DNA of 64,000 bases from Antedon mediterranea (Eukaryota > Echinodermata > Crinoidea > Comatulida > Antedonidae): contig NC_092676.1 in assembly GCF_964355755.1 (NCBI RefSeq), forward strand, positions 9,096,288-9,160,287, read 5' to 3'. Shown here in pieces: positions 10,775 through 22,188 of this stretch. The notes below the pieces were generated by a model. It was not told the DNA's origin, did not search any database, and saw only the letters and a program-made list of their open reading frames with translations. The position numbers and the translations under genes were made by a program. Positions within the stretch are counted from its first letter, which is position 1, and each line of letters opens with the position of its first letter.

Positions 10775-12450
10775 TTTTTGGGTATTGCTAAACTGCGCAA
10801 ACAACAACAAAAGCTGCGCAAACCTCCTTCAAAACAATTATTATTGATTAGAACACAACTAGAACTATATAGGGAGACAATTTATGGGAAAAAGAATTTA
10901 AAATTCCTTTAAGTTTGCCTTTTTTTGGGTGAAAAACTTCAATTTTTGGGAAAATTACTGATTTAACAGCGCAAAGAACAAAAAAAGCTGCGCAAACCTC
11001 TCTCAAAACAATTAATATTGATAGAACACAACTAGAACTATATAGTGAGACAATTTATGAAGAAAAAAATTGAAATTCCTTTAAGTTTGCCTTTTTTTGG
11101 GTGAAAAACTTCAATTTTTGGGAAAATTACTGATTTCACAGCGCAAACAACAAAAAAAGCTGCGCAAACCTCCTTTAAATCAATTAATATTGATTAGATA
11201 ACAACTAGAACTATATAGGGAGACAATTTATGGGAAAACAAATTTGAATTTCCTTTGAGTTTGCCTTTTTTTGGGTGAAAAACTTCAATTTTTGGGAAAA
11301 TTACTGATTTCACAGCGCAAACCCCCAAAAAAGCTGCGCAAACCTCCTTCAAAACAATTAATATTGATAGAACACAACTAGAACTATATAAGGAGACAAT
11401 TTATGGGGAAAAAAATTGAAATTCCTTTAAGTTTGCCTTTTTTTGGGTGAAAAACTTCAATCTTTGGGAAAATTACTGATTTCACACCACAAACAACAAA
11501 AAAAGCTGCAAAACCTCCTTCAAAACAATTAATATTGATAGAACACAACTAGAACTATATAGGGAGACAATTTATGGGAAAAAAATTGAAATTCCTTTAA
11601 GTTTGCTTTTTTTTTGGTGAAAAACTTCAATTTTTGGGAAAATTACTTATTTCACAGCGCAAACAAAAAAAAAAGCTGCGCAAACCTCCTTTAAATCAAT
11701 TAATATTGATAGATAACAACTAAACTATATAGGGAGACAATTTATGGGAAAACAAATTTGAAATTCCTTCAAGTTTGCCTTTTTTGGGTTAAAAACTATT
11801 AATGTTAAGTAAACTTAAAGGAATTTCAAATTTGTTTTCCCATAAATTGTTTCCCTATATAGTTCTAGTTGTGTTCTATCAATATTAATTGATTTAAAGG
11901 AGGTTTGCGCAGCTTTTTTTGTTGTTTGTGCTGTGAAATCAATAATTTTCCCAAAAATTGAAGTTTTTCACCCAAAAAAAAGAAAACTTAAAGGAATTTC
12001 AAATTTGTTTTCCCATAAATTGTCTCTTTATATAGTTCTAGTTGTTATCTAATCAATATTAATTGATTTAAAGGAGGTTTGCGCAGCTTTTTTTTTTAGG
12101 TTTGCGCTGTGAAATCAGTAATTTTCCCAAAAATTGAACTTTTTACCCAAAAAAAGGCAAACTTAAAGGAATTTGAAATTTTTTTCCCATAAATTGTCTC
12201 CCTATATAGGTCTAGTTGTGTTTTAATCAATATTAATTGATTTAAAGGAGGTTTGCGCAGCTTTTTTTGGAGGTTTGCGCTGTGAAATCAGTAATTTTCC
12301 CAAAAATTGAAGTTTTTCACCCAAAAAAAGTCAAACTTAAAGGAATTTTATATTTTTTCCCCATAAATTGTCTCCCTATATAGGTCTAGTTGTGTTTTAA
12401 TCAATATTAATTTTTTTGTTGTTTGCGCAGTTTAGCAATACCCAACTTTT
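10775..12450. repeat. Foldback array, unit 1: six ~172-bp repeats then about three inverted
   Basis: The array is bounded on the left by TTTTTGGGTATTGCTAAACT and on the right by its complement (ends near 12450). Left arm repeats start with aagctgcgc at 10811, 10985, 11157, 11331, 11503 and 11673, a period of 170-174 bp. From about 11808 the same repeat runs in reverse, with cgcagctttt near 11907, 12081 and 12254. The axis is near 11790-11815. Either strand could fold into a long imperfect hairpin. Confidence 0.9.
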
Positions 12451-13094
12451 TAGGTAGTTCAAATTCAGGTTCACTTGCAATATTCTGTAAACTAAGAATT
12501 TGTTGCTCAAGAGACCAGTTTCTTTCACTCATTTCTTTAAAAGCTTTACTAAGGTGAACAAAATTTGAATGGATTTCTTGAATTAGTGTAGCTGTTGTTT
12601 TAATTCAGAAACTTTCTCATCAGTTTGCTTTATTTTCAGCTTTAGTGATGGGATCTGGTCCCATTATTTAGGTGTTTGAGTTGAACAATCAATTGCTTTC
12701 ACAAACTCAGAGGATTTACAATTCTGACTGTAATCGTTGAGTGTTATTTCTTCAATTAACGGCGCTGTTCCAATATTTAGCTCGTCTTTTTTTATTTCCT
12801 TTCATAATCATAGCTTAATTTTCTGAATAGATCAATATTATCAGGAGTCGATGTTTCAAATGCAAGCCTATCAAAATGACTTCTAAGTTCATCATATGCA
12901 AAGCCATAAAAGCTAGAGTTTGTTGTATCTAGAATGCTTGGAGCTTTTATATGACCATAGCTAGGCCACTGGTTTTCCATTGTTAGCTTTGTTTGAAATT
13001 GGGCGGAAAAAGCTTGTGTACTTACTTGAACAATAGAAAGCTGGTGTATCAATTGTTCTTGCTTGAGCCTAAGATCCTCAACATGAAAAAACAC
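12407..13094 (-). pseudogene. Unrecognised coding-like remnant (coiled-coil-like), unit 1
   Basis: The minus strand has three coding-like segments in different frames. 12792-13094 encodes about 100 aa with KQEQLIHQLSIVQ and MENQWPSYGHIKAPSILD. About 12605-12790 continues in another frame (KKDELNIGTAPLIEEITLND, later STQTP, with a stop). 12407-12590 reads EIHSNFVHLSKAFKEMSE and ends LGIAKLRKQQKN plus stop. It is charged and heptad-like, suggesting a coiled coil. I do not recognise the family. Its 3' end runs into the right edge of the foldback array. Confidence 0.45.
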
Positions 13095-13595
13095 TTAATA
13101 TCCTGCTTATAATATTGACTTTGACAATAAAAATTACATCTCCGTGTTGAGAAAATAACAGTTTAGACAATTTATCAGTCACTAGGTGGTAGAAAGTTGA
13201 AAACTATTTTATGGAGAAGATTTTTCAATAGCTTTTTTCAAGAGCTTCTTGGCTTGGCTAAGTCGAAACTGGTTTTAATTAATTAATTTTATCCTAAAAA
13301 AGTACAAGATTGCCCATATATTATTAGGCTATCTAGGACCAGGTTCTTTCTATGAATATAGGCTAGGCTATATTTATATGTAACTCGGCGTTTACGCCAA
13401 AAAAACATGAGCCTGGTTTTTATTTAGTAGGCCTAGCCTAGTCGACAACATCATTCCCGCACTTTCATCGTTCATTTTATAAGTTGTCCGTCCTAAATAA
13501 GGGCCTAGCTAGGCTTACCTAGCCCATTAAGCCTAGCCTAAATTGTAGTCATCAGAAAGAGCACTAATAAAAAAAACAGATGCACAATAAGTAAT
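12700..13595. repeat. 896-bp repeat, copy a, unit 1
   Basis: Starts cacaaactcagagg. Contains the 100-aa minus-strand ORF (12792-13094) and ~500 bp of TAGGCCTA-rich, intron-like sequence. This copy has Thr where others have Ile (SILDTTNSS). Confidence 0.92.
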
Positions 13596-14491
13596 CACAA
13601 ACTCAGAGGATTTACAATTCCGACTGTAATCGTTGAGTGTTATTTTTTCAATTAACGGCGCTGTTTCAATATTTAGCTCGTCTTTTTTTATTTCCTTTCA
13701 TAATCATAGCTTAATTTTCTGAATAGATCAATATTATCAGGAGTCGATGTTTCAAATGCAAGCCTATCAAAATGACTTCTAAGTTCATCATATGCAAAGC
13801 CATAAAAGCTAGAGTTTGTTATATCTAGAATGCTTGGAGCTTTTATATGACCATAGCTAGGCCACTGGTTTTCCATTGTTAGCTTTGTTTGAAATTGGGC
13901 GGAAAAAGCTTGTGTACTTACTTGAACAATAGAAAGCTGGTGTATCAATTGTTCTTGCTTGAGCCTAAGATCCTCAACATGAAAAAACACTTAATATCCT
14001 GCTTATAATATTGACTTTGACAATAAAAATTACATCTCCATGTTGAGAAAACAACAGTTTAGACAATTTATCAGTCACTAGGTGGTAGAAAGTTGAAAAC
14101 TATTTTATGGAGAAGATTTTTCAATAGCTTTTTTCAAGAGCTTCTTGGCTTGGCTAAGTCGAAACTGGTTTTAATTAATTAATTTTATCCTAAAAAAGTA
14201 CAAGATTGCCCATATATTATTAGGCTATCTAGGACCAGGTTCTTTCTATGAATATAGGCTAGGCTATATTTATATGTAACTCGGCGTTTACGCCAAAAAA
14301 ACATGAGCCTGGTTTTTATTTAGTAGGCCTAGCCTAGTCGACAACATCATTCCCGCACTTTCATCGTTCATTTTATAAGTTGTCCGTCCTAAATAAGGGC
14401 CTAGCTAGGCTTACCTAGCCCATTAAGCCTAGCCTAAATTGTAGTCATCAGAAAGAGCACTAATAAAAAAAACAGATGCACAATAAGTAAT
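13596..14491. repeat. 896-bp repeat, copy b, unit 1
   Basis: Exact period of 896 bp from copy a. The ORF 13688-13990 is open and nearly identical to copy a. Confidence 0.92.
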
Positions 14492-15406
14492 CACAAACTC
14501 AGAGGATTTACAATTCTGACTGTAATCGTTGAGTGTTATTTCTTCAATTAACGGCGCTGTTTCAATATTTAGCTTGTCTGTTTTTATTTCCTTTCATAAT
14601 CATAGCTTAATTTTCTGAATAGATCAATATTATCAAGAGTCGATGTTTCAAATGCAAGCCTATCAAAATGACTTCTAAGTTCATCATATGCAAAGCCATA
14701 AAAGCTAGAGTTTGTTATATCTAGAATGCTTGGAGCTTGTATATGACCATAGCTAGGCCACTGGTATTCCATTGTTAGCTTTGTTTGAAATTTGGCGGAA
14801 AAAGCTTGTGTACTAATACTTGAACAATAGAAAGCTGGTGTATCAATTGTTCTTGCTTGAGCCTAAGATCCTCAACATGAAAAAACACTTAATATCCCGC
14901 TTATAATATTGACTTTGACAATAAAAATTACATCTCCATGTTGAGAAAACAACAGTTTAGACAATTTATCAGTCACTAGCTGGTAGAAAGTTGAAAACTA
15001 ATTTATAGAGAAGATTTTTCAATAGCTTTTTTCAAGAGCTTCTTGGCTTGGCTAAGACTGTCGAAACTGGTTTTAATTAATTAATTTTATCCTAAAAAAG
15101 TACAAGATTGCCCATATATTATAGGCTATCTAGGACCAGGTTCTTTCTATAAATATATGCTAGGCTATATTTATATGTAACTCGGCGTTTACGTCAAAAA
15201 AACATGAGCCTGGTTTTTATTTAGTAGGCCTAGCCTAGTCGACAACATCATTCCCGCACTTCCATCGTTCATTTTATAAGTAGTCCGTTCTAAATAAAAG
15301 GGCCTACCCTAGGCCTAGCTAGCTAGGCTTACCTGCCCATTAGGCCTAGCCTAAATTGTAGTCATCAGAAAGAGCACTAATCAAAAAACAGATACACAAT
15401 AAGTAA
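14492..15406. repeat. 896-bp repeat, copy c (most diverged), unit 1
   Basis: Extra bases in the ORF near 14812-14815 (actaatacttg for acttacttg) break the frame, leaving a 62-aa ORF at 14584-14772. It also differs in the intron-like half (aatatatgc, gggcctaccctaggcc). Confidence 0.9.
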
Positions 15407-16633
15407 TCAATGATATATCAATATTTTAACACACAAACAGAAAATGAAACCAACTTACAGTATGTTTAGAACGGGGCTAAGCTTGCAAACAAATACTGTG
15501 TAGGCTAGGCCTACTACTCTCTCCGCGAGCGTAAACATCATTTAATCCACATGTGTTCGGTCATAGAGAAAAGTTTACTTTCTATTGACTATGCATGGTT
15601 CGGTACGGTCTGATGATTTTGAAGAGCGCCACCAATAATTTAGTAAGTGAGTCAAAAGGTTGATACGAAGAATTAATAATGTCATTGAATGATATAATAA
15701 TTGCATAATAATAAAGTAATACTAATTATAATCGAATGAAGAAATGATACATTTATTCTATAATATCATTCGTAATAAAAAAAATTTACACAATTACGAT
15801 TATTGACTCATTTAAAATCATGAACGATGCGAGTTGCGAACCTTTCAATTGATTTGATTAAAAATGACTATAGGAGGCTCCAAATATCTACGAAATATGT
15901 TATCCGAGATACAGAACAAAGAATTTGTAAACCAATTGAATATTTTTAATGACAGTAAATATGAAAATGTGTGTGTTTATTAGAGTGTGCATATCCATTC
16001 AACAGTATCGACTGTAAACATCGTGAGGTGGTTTCCACATTCGTATGATCAAACGGTACAGGGTATGATCAACTAGCGTTCGTGTTCCCACCTATAATCA
16101 TCCATTCATAGAAGTACTGATGAAGATATCAATCTGTGGCAACAATAGAATGGACCCGAGACCTGGCTATCTTCGACTTTTAAATGATAGAAAGTTTTGA
16201 AAATTTTGTTTCTAGAAATGTACGTTGTATGATGTATAGGCCTATGTTTATTAAAAAATTGTTGTAGTTTTCTAAATTACATTGTACAAGTTGCGAAGAG
16301 GAAACTGTTATTTGATCGTAAGTTAACGTGTACATAAAGCAAAACTATCCATCCATAGGGTCATTTATCTTTTGCTAATTAATCTCCTCTTGCTTGATTG
16401 CACTCAAGCAACAATACTACCATTGTAATAGCACAATGGAAGATTAAAAGATAAACTAAATCACACAGTACAGTCTAAATACTAAAACAACTAAAACAAT
16501 TCAATACAAAACTTAATTTAAAGGTATTAGATCAGGCATCAAGTCTGCCCAAAATAATGATAAAAGTATGCACATCACTCACCTAAAATAGAGAGCCAAT
16601 ATCCTCATTGAGTGCATGGAGGTATACCTCCAT
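15407..16633. other. Gene-free stretch between 896-bp repeats and LTR-like block, unit 1
   Basis: No gene recognised. Small ORFs here are short, unlike known families and not preserved between units. It holds an 8-bp-stem hairpin near 16389-16410 (ttgcttga/tcaagcaa) and a 20-bp perfect palindrome at 16615-16634. Matching stretches are 35057-36276 and 55757-56983. Confidence 0.5.
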
Positions 16634-17279
16634 GTTGAGTGTAATAAAAATAACTTCAAAACTTTAAGTGTACAAACTGTACAACGTGTAAATATCACAA
16701 TCTTCTTTAGCTTGAATTGTACTTTAAACTTAGTACTCTTTTAGTATACCGTATATAATATATATATATATGTCTTTCAGTACTTTCAAATAGGTTCTCG
16801 AACTCAACGTTGTTCGAAATGTAAAAGTATATAAAGTTGAAATTTAATTAAAGTTGGAGTGTCCAGCACGTCCGATGGCAAGAGGCAAAGAGAAAGAAAT
16901 CTCCCAAAACATACCCTAATGTCATCCAAAATTGTCAAACAAGGTTTACCCCTATTGGTCCATTCTTGTTACTAGGCAAAACTCAAGAGGGGTAAATTGA
17001 CCGATTGGTCAATTCCCAAATTTAGGACCTCCCATTTAAATAGATAAACATGTAAGAAGATTAAAACAGAACAAAGAGAATTCTTAAAAGGATTAATTAA
17101 CAAAATGATTAAAACATATGCAGTTCCAAGGAAAAGCAATATAATGCAAACATCTTAATGCTATATTGATAAACAATCTTGCCCACCCACTGCACCCAGC
17201 TGCATTACATTGTAGGTACATTGGAAAATAATAAAAAGTAAAGGAAAAGAAAACATGTCTAAAACATGACAGGGTTACA
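16634..17279 (-). mobile_element. Candidate LTR (3' LTR of a Gypsy-like element), unit 1
   Basis: On the minus strand a purine-rich tract (TTAGGGGAGGA, plus 17280-17290) is followed directly by TGTAACCCTGTCATG, the usual layout of a polypurine tract and the start of a 3' LTR. A possible LTR end, CTCAACA, lies at 16634, giving about 646 bp. It contains a TATATA box. No second LTR was found for comparison, so the far boundary is a guess. Confidence 0.35.
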
Positions 17280-17292
17280 TCCTCCCCTAACT

Positions 17293-19378
17293 TAAATTGC
17301 TACCTTCGGGAGCAAAAACACAAAATATCAAACATTACAAGTAGAGTCACCAGTCAAAGTGGAAAAAAAAAAAGGATTAAAATCGTATCTGTTTAATTTA
17401 TCTTGGTGAACAGGAAGTGTGATATAAACTCATTCTGCCTGGACACAATTTCAGTAATATTCACAATAACTTTTTCGTTATTAAGTTGATTGCTATAGTC
17501 TTGAATTTTTTGAAGAATTATTATAGATTTTTTTGCAACAAAATCTTTCCAGTAGTTCAAAAGTTATGATAAAATATCTAATTTTTCTGAGATATCCTTG
17601 TGGCTATTCTAATTATTACACACACCCCACTGCTCAAATGCATGTTGGCTATTCCAAACTTGCTGGCTAGTCTGAAGATAGTACAGTTGGTAGGGATTCT
17701 CATAGAGATATTTTCACTATAATATATCTATGGCATTCTCAATGTGTACACATAAGTAATTAAATAATTCCTTGCTGTTGGAAGTTTATTTTTAATATCA
17801 ATAAAGTAAATAACAAAATAAAGAATTAGCTATAATTATAACACATTTAAAATGAATGCCTTTTATAATTAGTTACCTAAAGTAACTTTACTCCACTTTT
17901 TTTTACATATAATATAATAATTTATTTGGAAGCTACACTTTTGAAACAGTGGCACACTTCTTGAATGAAGGTGCATCCAGAGTAAGTAAAATAAATAAAT
18001 ATTATTTAACAATAGGCCTATTAGTACAAGAGTCAACTTATTTGACAAAAGAACGCATTTCAATTAGTCAATTTACATGTTGAAAAATAATCAAAATATT
18101 CATTAAGTACCTAAATATAATTACAATTTTCACTTTAATGTGTTTTTATTATTCTGTGCCTGCTAATTTTTTAGATAGACAATATAATGAACAAAGAACA
18201 GAATCCAATAAACATTAAAGGAAATGAACTAGGCCTACAGACCTATTGTTAATTTGTAGAGTCCTATGAAAAGAAATTTGAAGAACAAAAGGCATAATGG
18301 GTGGAAACCATTATACAGAATATAATAGATGATATCAGTAATGTGTAAATGTACTGGTGGTGTAAAGAAAAGGTAAAACAAAAAGAGATATCTTTTGATT
18401 TGTTAAATCTAGGCCAGTAGGTAGGTAGGTCTGTTACCATGTTTGTTTAAAACAATCAGGACAGACGATGGACTCGGACAGCCAGGCCCATAAATAAAAT
18501 AGGGAGAGGCTTAGGCCATTCCTAGACATAACCGCAAAATAATCAATTAAACTCTTAAAATCAATCTAACCCCAATAAACTGAACTTAAATAATCTTTTC
18601 TATATCAGTAAAATCGTGCGTGAACTATAGTCAAAACCCGCTAAAAACTCGGGCCTGTCGCGTTGGGCCCAATGTTGGTAGCAGGCTACTTATCCATGTG
18701 TGTATTATCGTTTACATTTTCGTTGGAGATTTTCAGTGTAGTTTTGAAAAGAAATGATGTTAGTCTTATACTAATACTAAATTAATTAGATTATTTTACG
18801 GAAAATATATTTTTATTAAAATTATAATTTTAATCGCAGAAAATAAATTTTGGAGAGTTTAACATAAATAAAAAGCCTGATTGATAACAAAATAATTGCA
18901 TCACCTTTTATTTTAACCCTGTGAAATGCGATTGTGTTTTGAAACTATAGGGTGGGTGTTTTCCAATGTTATTTTTAGTGCGCATATTTTGCTCACCACC
19001 GGCATCTGTGCTTATTTTTGAAATACTTAATAATAGATAAAATACATTTTAATATATAATAATATAAAATATATATTATATAATATAATTTTATTTATAT
19101 GAATTTTATTGCGTATTTATTTTAAAATATGCAAATATGCCTCAATTATTAGTGACAAAGGACAAGGAAGCCCGGGTCAAAAACATATTCACACGTCGTC
19201 CACGATAAACACATTTTAAATTTAAAACAAAACATAGTAATTATTGTAATTTTGAATTGGTATAGGTCACATCTTTAAAATATAAGTTTCCTAATAATTA
19301 TCTTCTAATGATCATGAATTATTATTAAAATAAAATATACATGTCACATGTCGCCCTGCCAAACTAAACTTTATGAAA
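17293..19378. other. AT-rich stretch with no gene seen, unit 1
   Basis: About 2 kb with no coding signal that I trust, and a dense (TA)n-rich block near 19035-19130. The 64-codon ORF at 17869-18063 is preserved in all units but has low-complexity composition. If the LTR call is right, this lies inside the retroelement or is a later insertion. Units 2 and 3: 36936-39029 and 57613-59705. Confidence 0.5.
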
Positions 19379-19605
19379 GGAGCTTTGCGTTGCGTGTGTA
19401 AACTCTCCAGAGTCAGGAGAGTTAGCCTGCTAAACTTTACATTGGAAGAATAGGGATGGAGCTTTGCGTCCGCAAACTCTCCAGAGTCACGAGAGAGTTA
19501 GCCTGCTAAACTTTACATTGGGAGAATAGGAAATAGAGCTTTGCGTCCGCAAACTCTCCGGAGTCACGAGAGAGAGTTAGCCTGCTAAACTTTACCGGAA
19601 GAAAG
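19379..19605. repeat. Three ~78-bp tandem repeats with hairpin potential, unit 1
   Basis: Repeats begin ggagctttgcg at 19379, 19458 and 19535. Each contains AACTCTC...GAGAGTT (7-bp inverted repeat around CCAGAGTCACGA or a variant) and ends gcctgctaaactttac. Confidence 0.88.
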
Positions 19606-19864
19606 GCGATTGTTTCGCCTGAACGGTTTTCTATTCAAAGCATACAGGCAAGCATTGCACTGGTAGGTGGGGGGAAGACAACAGATAGAACAGCATTCGT
19701 GTTCTAAGATCTTGGCTCTTTAAGGAAATTAAATATACTTTTCTTACTTTCAAAATACGTTATATTTGATGGATTTTTACAAATCAAGGATAAATTTGTA
19801 TGTTTTAAATACTTCTAAACACATTTATCTTGTTTAAAGTGATGAAATATGTTTCTGAAAAAAG

Positions 19865-21180
19865 TTAGGATATGCTGTAAAAACTTGTAGTAGGCCTACA
19901 CATGTTATCAGGGATGGGTTCAACAGACTGTGAAAGTTCAGTAATAGTAGGTTCAACAATAGGTTCAATAATGGGTTCAATATTAGGTTCAATAATAGGA
20001 GTATCATTAGGTAAATCAATAATGGGACTTGGAAGAATCTCGGTATCTTCAAAACAAAGTTGAGAAACAGACACAGGCTCAGGGCAAGGTTGGAGGGATC
20101 ATGGTGCGGAATCTAAACAAGATTGCGGGATGAGTAGAGGTTCAGAACAAGATTGCGGGATGAGTAGAGGTTCAGCACAAGCCACAGGAGAATCAAGAAT
20201 AGTGACAGAAAGTTTAGGACTGGGTACAGATGATACTGGGGAGTCAACTACAGCTGGCTCTACATCTGTTGCAACTTCACTTGCTTCTTTAACATCAAAC
20301 TCACAAAAACTGACGTGACTACAGACTCGATGCTCTCGTCAAAGAACGCATTTACAGGACTACTATCAGTGGAAACATTTCCAGCACTAATATGAGATAT
20401 ATAGCAGGAGTAGTTTCATGGACAAATTCTTGGGCATCTACATTCAGCGGAAAATGGGGTGAAATGGACGAAACTGTAAACGTTTCTACAGGGAGTGTGA
20501 CTGAGAAGTCTAATGAGACTAGCATTGTAACCTCCTTCTCACTGGATTCACCACTGTCATCATGCTCGCTCTCAGTGACATGAACTTTTGCCTTAGACCG
20601 CGTGTAATAGGGCGGTTTATCTTCTGTTTAGTAGGTTTTGCTGGTGGATCTTCTTTGTTTAAATAGTCGATGGGCAGAAGTATGTTTCGATGTAGTGTTC
20701 GTAGGCCTACTCGACCACTATTTGATTCTGGCTTCACACGGAGTCCCACTGGTCAGCGAGTTTGTGTTTACCCTGTAGTCCCAGATTTCGAATCAACACT
20801 CGATCACCTGGATGAAGATCATTGACTCGTACTTTCAAATCATGTCGAACTTTGTTCTTGCGTGCTGACTTCGCTGCCTCTTCAGATGCCATTTGATAGG
20901 CAAGCGATAGTTGGTCTCTCAGATCGTTGACGTACTTTATGGGGTCAGCGTTACCAAATCCATCTGGGCTAATTCCAAGCCGTAAGTCAACAGGAAGTCT
21001 CGCCTCTCGTCCGAACATCAGAAAATAAGGTGAGAAACCTGTACTGTCATGCTTCATACAGTTGTAAGCATGAACCAAAGCACTGATATAGCGACTCCAG
21101 CTTTCCTTCTTTTCGCCTTCGAGTGTATACCTAACATATTCATTAAAGTTCGATTAAAGCGTTCAGGTTGTGCTAGATTA
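19865..21180 (-). mobile_element. Ty3/Gypsy retrotransposon pol 3' end (integrase C-terminal part), unit 1
   Basis: The minus strand reads an integrase-core end (QPERFNRTL, then after a frame slip SWSRYISALVHAYN), an open 114-codon stretch at 20734-21078 (HDSTGFSPYFLMFGREARLP, GDRVLIRNLGLQGKHKLADQW), then GLRTLHRN. This is the usual order at the C-terminus of Gypsy polyproteins. The tail is acidic and repetitive (IIEP and CSEPLLIPQ repeats). A 2-bp insertion near 20603 breaks the tail frame and stops are present. The upstream part of pol is absent. Confidence 0.82.
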
Positions 21181-21252
21181 AACTCACTCACTCTCTTAAC
21201 TATCTTTTAACTTCCCAGAGACGAGAAGTGTTTACACCTACTTGTTCATTCC

Positions 21253-21553
21253 TTGCAAGACATGCTTCCTGATGATGTCATCATCATGTCAACCCAATCA
21301 CGTGTGTCCTCCGCAAGTAAAAACGCACTTGATGAACTAGAAAAGGAAATAACTACAAAACTTAAAATTCTAACCGCTCACAAATTTGATTACAAAGTGG
21401 AAAAAGTGAAAGATGATAAAGAAAAAAAAAACAAAATCTGTAGAAGAGTGGAGGAAAGAGTTTAGACAAGACAAGAATATTTCTTACAAAAAACGCTGCT
21501 TGCTTATTTTTATTGCTAAGGTCAAGTCTGGGGGGTCACTTCATCAAGCCTAG
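21253..21553 (+). pseudogene. Lysine-rich small ORF remnant crossing the unit 1/2 junction
   Basis: A 70-codon frame starts MQDMLPDDVIIM and is rich in Lys/Glu (LDELEKEITTKLKIL). At a poly(A) run (21421-21430) the better continuation is in another frame (SVEEWRKEFRQDKN...) and stops at 21551-21553. It looks like a decayed ORF with a slip in the A run, possibly part of a retroelement. Family not recognised. Confidence 0.35.
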
Positions 21554-21845
21554 ATACTTATCCTTTTACAAAAAAAAACTTCAATGGACTGTTTTGATAA
21601 TAATTCAATGATTATCTGACAGTGAATTATAGTACCCATGTAATATCATGGGACTCATAAATACCAGAAATGCTTTGGGATTTGTTATTAGACTCTTTTC
21701 CCAGCCGTTTTTTTGGATTCAATACCTATAAATTATAGTCGAGTTTCCATTTTAACAAAAATGTCAAAGTGTAGTATTATACTGCTGCTTGATTTCATCT
21801 AATGAATGAGTTATCTCGTATGACGTAGCGGGCTAGAGCAGCAGC

Positions 21846-22188
21846 GTGAAAAAACTTAAAGAAGTGGAATCTTAATAAAAGTGATTGTTGCAAAAAGTGT
21901 TGTATAGAAATAGAAAGTGAAAAACATATGTTGTACACCTGTAACAGCATTCAATCAGATTTGAGGAAGTTCCGTAAACTGATCGGTTAAATGTATTCCG
22001 ACTAATGAAACATTACGGTCAGGTTTCCCCGAGTGGTAAGACATAATTATAGGAACTCAGAACACGCTTGTTAATGAACTCATCTCTTTATTTACATTTA
22101 GTATTTACAAATCTTGCATTATTTATAAAACAAGCAAACGGATTATCACTTGGAATTTATTTAAGATAGAACTATTTAAAAAAATTTA
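21846..22188 (+). mobile_element. LINE C-terminal remnant, unit 2
   Basis: Same remnant as in unit 1. The first spacer has Lys for Glu (CCKKCC) and an extra G near 21984 shifts the frame downstream of the Cys/His motif, so this copy is more decayed. Confidence 0.55.

Larger units (their letters stand above)
1..21456. repeat. Tandem ~20-kb unit 1 (21456 bp)
   Basis: First unit of the head-to-tail array. The phase is arbitrary: base 1 falls inside a motif (agagtttagacaagacaag) that recurs at 21457, 41342 and 61783. The order of parts is the same in all units. This is the longest complete unit because it has three 896-bp repeats and a two-armed foldback array. Its PFAS copy carries inactivating changes. 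Confidence 0.95.

Noticed and set aside
10795-11800. CRISPR-like array
   Set aside because: The repeated part is the whole ~172-bp period with no unique spacers, and the genome is an intron-bearing eukaryote.
12990-13035. A 41-bp intron inside the 896-bp repeat ORF (GTAAGT...AAAG)
   Set aside because: Too short for an animal intron, and the frame reads through the segment without a stop.
16583-16633. Possible minus-strand first exon (MEVYLHALNEDIGSLF) ending at a GTGAGT donor
   Set aside because: The frame runs into TAG exactly at the donor, so it cannot continue into a next exon in frame. The start overlaps the palindrome.
17869-18063. 64-codon minus ORF present in all units
   Set aside because: Low-complexity Leu/Tyr-rich composition, no start context, no recognisable family. 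Its preservation is explained by recent duplication.
19834-20052. Leucine/asparagine-rich minus ORF (LLLNLLLN repeats)
   Set aside because: It is the frame-shifted shadow of the IIEP-repeat tail of the Gypsy fragment.
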